Positions 14,728 to 19,484 of a stretch of 19,484 nucleotides of DNA are shown piece by piece (the first letter of the stretch is position 1; each line of letters starts with the position of its first letter). The notes below the pieces were generated by a model, which did not search any database, was not told the origin of the DNA, and saw only the letters and a program-made list of their open reading frames with translations. This stretch comes from Elusimicrobiota bacterium (GTDB lineage: Bacteria; CG03; SLGR01; PWQF01). The position numbers and the translations under genes are program-made. The stretch covers positions 1 to 19,484 of the forward strand of contig PWOI01000204.1 in the NCBI GenBank assembly GCA_003557485.1, in the 5' to 3' direction.

Positions 14728-15207
14728 ATGAGACATACAATTTCAGTTTTAGTTGAGAACAAATTTGGTGTTCTGGCAAGGATATCCGGCCTTTTCAGCG
14801 CCCGGGGTTACAATATAGATTCACTTGCTGTCGGGGTAACTGAAGATCCGGGTATTTCCAGAATGACGATTGTAGTGGGAGGGGACGAGGCAGTACTCGA
14901 GCAGGTCACAAAACAGCTCAATAAACTTCCTGAAGTCATAAAAGTGAAAGATTTCCTTAATGTTGATTATATTGAGAGAGATCTTGTGCTTGTAAAGATA
15001 AAGGCTGCAAAGAATATAAGGCCCGAAATAATGCAGATAGCTTCTATATTCAGGGCAAAGGTTGTTGATGTCGGCCAGAGTACGCTGACTTTAGAGATGA
15101 CGGGCGACGAAGATAAAATAAGGGCTTTTGTGGAACTTATAAAACCTTATAATATCCAGGAACTGGCAAGGACCGGTACCATAGCGCTTGAACGAGGAGG
15201 AAAATAA
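14728..15207 (+). CDS. ilvN: Acetolactate synthase, small (regulatory) subunit
   Basis: Binds IlvB, raises its activity and normally confers valine feedback inhibition. The 159 residues comprise an N-terminal ACT domain (about 3-75) with [17 protein letters not shown] and [11 protein letters not shown], followed by the conserved ALS small-subunit C-terminal domain (about 80-158). Length matches the usual 155-170. A TTG lies just before the ATG; the ATG at 14728 is chosen because AAGGAG (14713-14718) is 9 bases upstream and the family usually begins a residue or two before the first strand. The stop shares its last base with the ilvC start (TAATG). This subunit is sometimes named ilvH; the sequence does not distinguish the two names. 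Confidence 0.95.
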   Translation: MRHTISVLVENKFGVLARISGLFSARGYNIDSLAVGVTEDPGISRMTIVVGGDEAVLEQVTKQLNKLPEVIKVKDFLNVDYIERDLVLVKIKAAKNIRPEIMQIASIFRAKVVDVGQSTLTLEMTGDEDKIRAFVELIKPYNIQELARTGTIALERGGK

Positions 15208-16205
15208 TGAGTGCAAAAATTTACTATGAGAACGATGCGGATTTAAAAAATCTTGAAGGGATGAAGGTAGCCGTAATAGGATACGGCAGCCAGGGGCATG
15301 CCCAGGCGCTTAACATGAAAGATTCGGGTATTGATGTTATTGTTGCTGAAATGCATGGAACCGATAATTACCAGCAGGCAGTAAAAGACGGGTTTAATCC
15401 CGTAACTGCTTCCGAAGCAGCCGCCCAGGCTGACTGGATACAGTTGCTGGTGCCTGATACGGTTCAGTCTAAGGTCTTTGAAGAGATTAAGGATGTAATG
15501 GCCTCAAAAGATAAAGCGGTTCTTGGATTCTCACATGGTTTCAATATACGTTATGGAAAAATCGTTCCGCCGGAAAATTGTGATGTCGTTATGGTAGCCC
15601 CCAAGGGCCCGGGACATCTTGTAAGGCAGGTTTATAAGGAAGGAAACGGAGTACCGATGCTTGTTGCAGTTGAAAAGGATGCTTCAGGTAAAGCAATGCA
15701 GCTGGCTCTTGCTTATGCAAAGGCCTGCGGCGGCACCAGAGCCGGTGTTATAGAAACTACTTTTACTGAAGAGACCGAAACGGACCTTTTCGGTGAGCAG
15801 GTAGTTCTGTGCGGCGGAGTTGTTGAGCTTATGAAAAAAGGTTTTGAGACTCTTGTCGAAGCAGGATACCAGCCGGAAATCGCGTACTTTGAATGCTTGC
15901 ACGAAATGAAACTGATTATAGACCTGGTATATGCAAAGGGCATTTCTTATATGAACTACTCTATATCTGATACCGCAGAGTATGGTGAATATTCAAGGGG
16001 AGATAGAGTAATTACTTCAAAAACAAAAAAAGAGATGAAGAAGATACTAAAAGAAGTCCAGTCCGGAAAATTTGCCGAAGAGTGGATAAAGGAAAACGAA
16101 AACGGACTTCCGGTATTTAAAAAGAAACGCAAAGAGACTGAAGAGCATCTTATAGAGAAGACAGGTGCAAAATTAAGGGATATGATGGATTGGCTGAAAA
16201 AATAA
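15207..16205 (+). CDS. ilvC: Ketol-acid reductoisomerase, class I, possibly NADH-preferring
   Basis: Rearranges and reduces acetolactate and acetohydroxybutyrate to the dihydroxy acids used by IlvD. At 332 residues it is the short class I form. The nucleotide fold has GYGSQGHAQ (26-34). The catalytic domain has Mg ligands D193, E197, E229 and E233, and the substrate serine in SISDTAEYG (252-260). In the cofactor loop after strand two the usual LRxGSxSW is replaced by EMHGTDNY (48-55). The phosphate-binding Arg is missing and acidic residues E48 and D53 are present, which by analogy with characterised enzymes favours NADH over NADPH. The ATG has GAGGAGG at 15194-15200 and overlaps ilvN by one base. 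Confidence 0.96.
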   Translation: MSAKIYYENDADLKNLEGMKVAVIGYGSQGHAQALNMKDSGIDVIVAEMHGTDNYQQAVKDGFNPVTASEAAAQADWIQLLVPDTVQSKVFEEIKDVMASKDKAVLGFSHGFNIRYGKIVPPENCDVVMVAPKGPGHLVRQVYKEGNGVPMLVAVEKDASGKAMQLALAYAKACGGTRAGVIETTFTEETETDLFGEQVVLCGGVVELMKKGFETLVEAGYQPEIAYFECLHEMKLIIDLVYAKGISYMNYSISDTAEYGEYSRGDRVITSKTKKEMKKILKEVQSGKFAEEWIKENENGLPVFKKKRKETEEHLIEKTGAKLRDMMDWLKK

Positions 16206-16206
16206 A

Positions 16207-17739
16207 ATGAAAAAGCTGATCGTATTTGATACGACACTGCGCGACGGCGAACAATCGCCGGGCGCAAGCATGAATATGGCAGAAAAACTGCAAATAGCCC
16301 GGCAGCTGGAGGCTATGGGAGTTGATGTAATAGAGGCCGGGTTTCCGATAGCTTCAGAAGGAGATTTTGAAGCAGTGAGTATGATAGCTTCGGAAATGAA
16401 AAGGGCTTCCGTATGCGGCCTGGCCCGCGCTGTTGAAAAAGACATTGCAAGGTGCTGGGAAGCGGTCAAGAATGCCAAAAAGCCGCGTATACATACGTTT
16501 ATTGCAACCAGCCCCATACACCGCAAATCTAAGCTTAAAATGAGTAAAGAGCAGATACTTGCGAGTATAGAAAAAGCTGTAAAATATGCCAGGTCTCTAT
16601 GTGATGATGTTGAGTTTTCGGCTGAGGATGCGACCAGGACAGAAATTGAATTTCTGAAAGAAGCTGTCAGCACTGCAGCCCGCGCCGGGGCCTCTACTAT
16701 AAACATTCCCGATACGGTAGGTTATGCAATGCCTGCGGAATTTGGCCGTATTATATCCGAAGTAAAGGAAGCGCTTCCTGATGAAACGGTAATAAGTGTA
16801 CATTGCCACAATGACCTTGGGATGGCTTCGGCTAATTCACTTACAGCTATTCAGAATGGGGCGTCACAGGTTGAGTGCACTGTTAACGGCATAGGGGAAA
16901 GAGCCGGAAATGCTTCAATGGAAGAAATAGTGATGAGCATATATACGCGAAGGGATATTTTCGGACTTAAGCTCGGGATAGATACCACAAAAATATATCC
17001 CGTATCCAGCCTGGTATCAAGGCTCTGCGGAATCAGCGTTCAGAAAAACAAGGCCGTTGTCGGCGAAAACGCTTTCAGGCATGAAGCGGGGATACATCAG
17101 CACGGTGTCCTGCAGGATAAGCTTACTTATGAAATAATGACCCCGGAATCAATCGGGCGTAAAGTTGAATCTCTGGTTCTGGGAAAGCATTCTGGCCGCC
17201 ATGCCATAAAAGAGCGCCTGACCGCGTTGGGAGTTGATACGGAAAAGATTGATATGGATGACTTCTTTAACAGGTTTAAAAAAGTGGCAGATAAGAAAAA
17301 GCAGGTTTTCGATGATGAACTTCTTGCGCTGGTTGAAGACCAGATAGGTACGGTGAAGAAGTTTTTTGAAATAGATTACCTTAATGTTGTGTCGGGAACA
17401 AAGACACTTCCTACTGCAACAGTCAAACTTAAAATTACTGATGAAAAGGGTAAAGATAAAGTTTCCCAGGAAGCCGCCTGCGGAGATGGACCGGTAGATG
17501 CATGTTATAAAGCTATAAATAAGATTACAGGAATGACTCCAATACTTGTGGATTACCAGATAAAAGCAGTGACCAGCGGCGGTGATTCTATGGGAGAGGT
17601 GACTGTAAGTATAAAGGAAAAGGAATCCCGGCACGAGATACACGGCAGAGGAGCTTCTACAGATATTATAGAGGCCTCTGCCCGGGCCTATGTTGCCGCG
17701 ATTAACAGGTTGAAACTTCTTCAGGAAAGGAATAGATAG
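16207..17739 (+). CDS. leuA: 2-Isopropylmalate synthase
   Basis: Condenses acetyl-CoA with 2-ketoisovalerate, the committed step of leucine synthesis. It has 510 residues. The HMGL-type TIM barrel begins with DTTLRDGEQSPGASM (D8; catalytic R12, metal ligand D13), includes AGFP, and has the metal-binding H199-C-H201-ND followed by NGIGERAGNAS. A linker and a C-terminal LeuA dimer/regulatory domain (about 370-505) should give leucine feedback. GEQSPG and the HCHND form separate it from the citramalate synthase at 3196, which has GTQAEG. The start lies one base after the ilvC stop without a clear ribosome site, so coupling is likely. leuC follows after three bases. Confidence 0.95.
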   Translation: MKKLIVFDTTLRDGEQSPGASMNMAEKLQIARQLEAMGVDVIEAGFPIASEGDFEAVSMIASEMKRASVCGLARAVEKDIARCWEAVKNAKKPRIHTFIATSPIHRKSKLKMSKEQILASIEKAVKYARSLCDDVEFSAEDATRTEIEFLKEAVSTAARAGASTINIPDTVGYAMPAEFGRIISEVKEALPDETVISVHCHNDLGMASANSLTAIQNGASQVECTVNGIGERAGNASMEEIVMSIYTRRDIFGLKLGIDTTKIYPVSSLVSRLCGISVQKNKAVVGENAFRHEAGIHQHGVLQDKLTYEIMTPESIGRKVESLVLGKHSGRHAIKERLTALGVDTEKIDMDDFFNRFKKVADKKKQVFDDELLALVEDQIGTVKKFFEIDYLNVVSGTKTLPTATVKLKITDEKGKDKVSQEAACGDGPVDACYKAINKITGMTPILVDYQIKAVTSGGDSMGEVTVSIKEKESRHEIHGRGASTDIIEASARAYVAAINRLKLLQERNR

Positions 17740-17742
17740 AAA

Positions 17743-19011
17743 ATGAGCCTTGCAAGAAACATTTTTGCGGAAAAAACAGGTATAGACTCCAAAAAACTAT
17801 CCGCAGGCCAGTTTGTAGAAGCTGACGCTGATGTCATTCTTTCAAATGACATTACTACTCCGCTTGCCATAGATGCGTTTGAAAAACACTCGGAAGGGAG
17901 AATAGCTTATCCGGAGAGAGTAGTTCTGGTGGCTGATCATTTTACACCCAATAAGGACATAAACTCTGCCGAGCAGGTAAAGAAAGTAAGAAATTTTGCA
18001 AAAAGCCACGGAGTTAAATTTTTTGACGCAGGCTGCGGTATAGAACATGTATTACTTACCGAGCAGGGTCTTGTTGTTCCTATGGATATTGTAATAGGAG
18101 CCGATTCTCACACCGTAACATATGGCGCCCTGGGAGCTCTTGCCAGCGGTATGGGCTCTACGGATATAGCCGCAGCCTGGGTTACCGGTAAGGCATGGTT
18201 TAAGGTTCCAGAGGCTGTGAAAATAGTACTCAAGGGACAACTTGGAGAGTATGTTTCGGGTAAAGATATAATTCTTTATCTTATAGGTCAGATTGGAGTT
18301 GACGGAGCTCTTTACAAAGGATTGGAGTTTACAGGCGATGCTTTGAGTGAGCTTTCTCTTGATTCTCGTTTTACTATTGCGAATATGACTGTGGAGTGCG
18401 GCGCCAAATACGGGATTATGGAAGTGGACGATAAAGTAATAGATTATACCGAAAAAAGAGCGCAGCGTCCGTACAGTCCGCCGCCTGCGGGATATTCGAT
18501 AGAAACAGACAAAGATTTTGATGAAATTATGGAGATAGATTGTTCTCAGATTGATCCCCAGGTTGCTCTTCATGGTTCACCTGCAAATGCCCATTCTGTT
18601 AATGAAATTGAAAAGATAGGTATAGATCAGGTTGTCATAGGTTCCTGTACGAACGGACGCTGGGAGGATTATGTGCGCGCAGCAGAAATTATAAAAGGGA
18701 AAAAAGCTTCTCCGTCATTGAGGTTTATAGTGATACCTTCAACGGCATCTCTTTATTCACGTATGGTAAAAGAAGGGCTGGCTGAAGTATTTCTTGATGC
18801 GGGAGCGGTTATGTCTCCCCCGACCTGCGGGCCGTGTTTGGGAGGACATATGGGAATACTTGCATCCGGGGAGAAGGCACTTGCGACAACTAACCGGAAT
18901 TTCACGGGACGGATGGGGCATAAAGATTCTGAAGTCTATCTCTGCAACCCTGAAGTTGCGGCGGCTTCGGCAGTTTCGGGATATATAATTTCGCCGGGGG
19001 AAATAAAATGA
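17743..19011 (+). CDS. leuC: Isopropylmalate isomerase, large subunit
   Basis: Large [4Fe-4S] subunit of the LeuCD isomerase. At 422 residues it belongs to the shorter LeuC group common in archaea and many anaerobic bacteria, rather than the E. coli type of about 466. The cluster ligands are C302 in GSCTNGR, and C362 and C365 in PPTCGPCLGG. Other family segments are GADSHTVTYGALGA and NRNFTGRMGH. The substrate may be 2-isopropylmalate, citramalate (from CimA) or both; homoaconitase is a less likely reading given leuA directly upstream. AGGAAAGG (17722-17729) precedes the ATG. The end overlaps leuD by four bases (ATGA), as expected for subunits made in equal amounts. Confidence 0.95.
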   Translation: MSLARNIFAEKTGIDSKKLSAGQFVEADADVILSNDITTPLAIDAFEKHSEGRIAYPERVVLVADHFTPNKDINSAEQVKKVRNFAKSHGVKFFDAGCGIEHVLLTEQGLVVPMDIVIGADSHTVTYGALGALASGMGSTDIAAAWVTGKAWFKVPEAVKIVLKGQLGEYVSGKDIILYLIGQIGVDGALYKGLEFTGDALSELSLDSRFTIANMTVECGAKYGIMEVDDKVIDYTEKRAQRPYSPPPAGYSIETDKDFDEIMEIDCSQIDPQVALHGSPANAHSVNEIEKIGIDQVVIGSCTNGRWEDYVRAAEIIKGKKASPSLRFIVIPSTASLYSRMVKEGLAEVFLDAGAVMSPPTCGPCLGGHMGILASGEKALATTNRNFTGRMGHKDSEVYLCNPEVAAASAVSGYIISPGEIK

Positions 19012-19484
19012 AATCTGAAAATGATAAGTTTATAATAAAAGGTAAGGCTTTTAAGTTTGGAGAGAATATAGATACGGATCAAATTATTCCTGCAAGATAC
19101 CTTGATACATCTGATCCTGATGTGCTTGCCTGCCATGCCATGGCTGGTATAGACGAGGATTTTTCTAAAAAGATATCTCCCGGAGATATCATAGTAGCGG
19201 GGAGAAATTTTGGATGCGGATCTTCACGTGAACACGCTCCACTCTCAATTAAGGCAGCAGGAGTGGGAGCTGTTGTAGCGGAAAGTTTTGCCCGCATATT
19301 TTTTCGTAATGCCATAAATATAGGGCTTCCGATAATTGAGGTAAAGGATTTAACTGTACAATCGGGTGATGAGTTGGAGCTTGATTTGAAGAAGGGAAAA
19401 CTTAAGAATCTAACTGCCGGCGGCAAATACTCATTTCCCTCTTTTCCCGGGTTTTTGCAGAGTATTATAAAAGCCGCCGGCCTT
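19008..19484 (+). CDS. leuD: Isopropylmalate isomerase, small subunit (3' end beyond window)
   Basis: Small subunit of LeuCD, covering the substrate-recognition (swivelling) domain. The 159 codons visible run without a stop to the window edge; members of this short group have about 160-170 residues, so only a few are missing. Visible motifs are NIDTDQIIPARYLDT (20-34), the YLDT form matching short archaeal-type LeuD, and NFGCGSSREHAP (67-78, with C70 and R74), then ESFARIFFRNAINIGLP. The ATG overlaps the leuC stop by four bases. leuB would be the expected next gene but is not in view. Confidence 0.94.
   Translation, partial: MKSENDKFIIKGKAFKFGENIDTDQIIPARYLDTSDPDVLACHAMAGIDEDFSKKISPGDIIVAGRNFGCGSSREHAPLSIKAAGVGAVVAESFARIFFRNAINIGLPIIEVKDLTVQSGDELELDLKKGKLKNLTAGGKYSFPSFPGFLQSIIKAAGL

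Noticed and set aside
18794-18988. 64-codon plus-strand frame inside leuC
   Set aside because: It is entirely contained in leuC in another frame, and leuC covers the conserved cluster-ligand region here.

Overview
The window is bacterial chromosomal DNA with two dense amino-acid operons on the + strand. A more A+T-rich block of about 6.3 kb, encoding mostly exported proteins, lies between them. Several genes start with TTG. The ketol-acid reductoisomerase is the short class I form, the dihydroxy-acid dehydratase looks like the oxygen-sensitive [4Fe-4S] type, LeuC and LeuD are separate subunits, and isoleucine seems to be made through citramalate. Together these suggest an anaerobic bacterium from a poorly cultivated lineage (Omnitrophota-like would fit). 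The sequence alone does not prove a taxon.

Region 1 (48-5050) is thrC-thrB-lysC-cimA plus a 90-residue single-pass membrane protein. Neighbouring genes overlap by 4 to 20 bases or are separated by one base, which indicates one transcript with translational coupling. The operon links the aspartate-family entry step (aspartate kinase) and the last two threonine steps to the first step of threonine-independent isoleucine synthesis.

Region 2 (5051-11353) is the accessory block. It encodes an exported fusion of an apparently dead ComEC-type metallo-beta-lactamase fold with a phospholipase-D/nuclease (HKD) domain, and a second exported single-HKD protein overlapping it. These are followed by an exported PKD-like protein whose signal peptide is encoded upstream of its first ATG, an N-terminally anchored protein with about 14 ankyrin repeats, and an exported TPR protein. 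Two decayed, mutually related coding remnants (a diverged direct repeat of about 86 bp) flank the TPR gene. No mobile-element gene, tRNA, rRNA or CRISPR array is visible.

Region 3 (11354-19484) is ilvD-ilvB-ilvN-ilvC-leuA-leuC-leuD. LeuD runs off the right end of the window, probably only a few residues short of complete. It covers all but the last step (a transaminase) of valine synthesis and the leucine branch as far as isopropylmalate isomerase. CimA from region 1 probably feeds citramalate into LeuCD, and IlvBN, IlvC and IlvD then serve both the isoleucine and valine routes. The two operons therefore work as one branched-chain and aspartate-family supercluster, now interrupted by the exported-protein block.

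The observations most worth a second look are the pseudo-MBL/HKD fusion next to a second HKD protein, the non-ATG signal-peptide extension at 7560, the decayed repeats around the TPR gene, the predicted NADH-type loop in IlvC, and the internal start in lysC.
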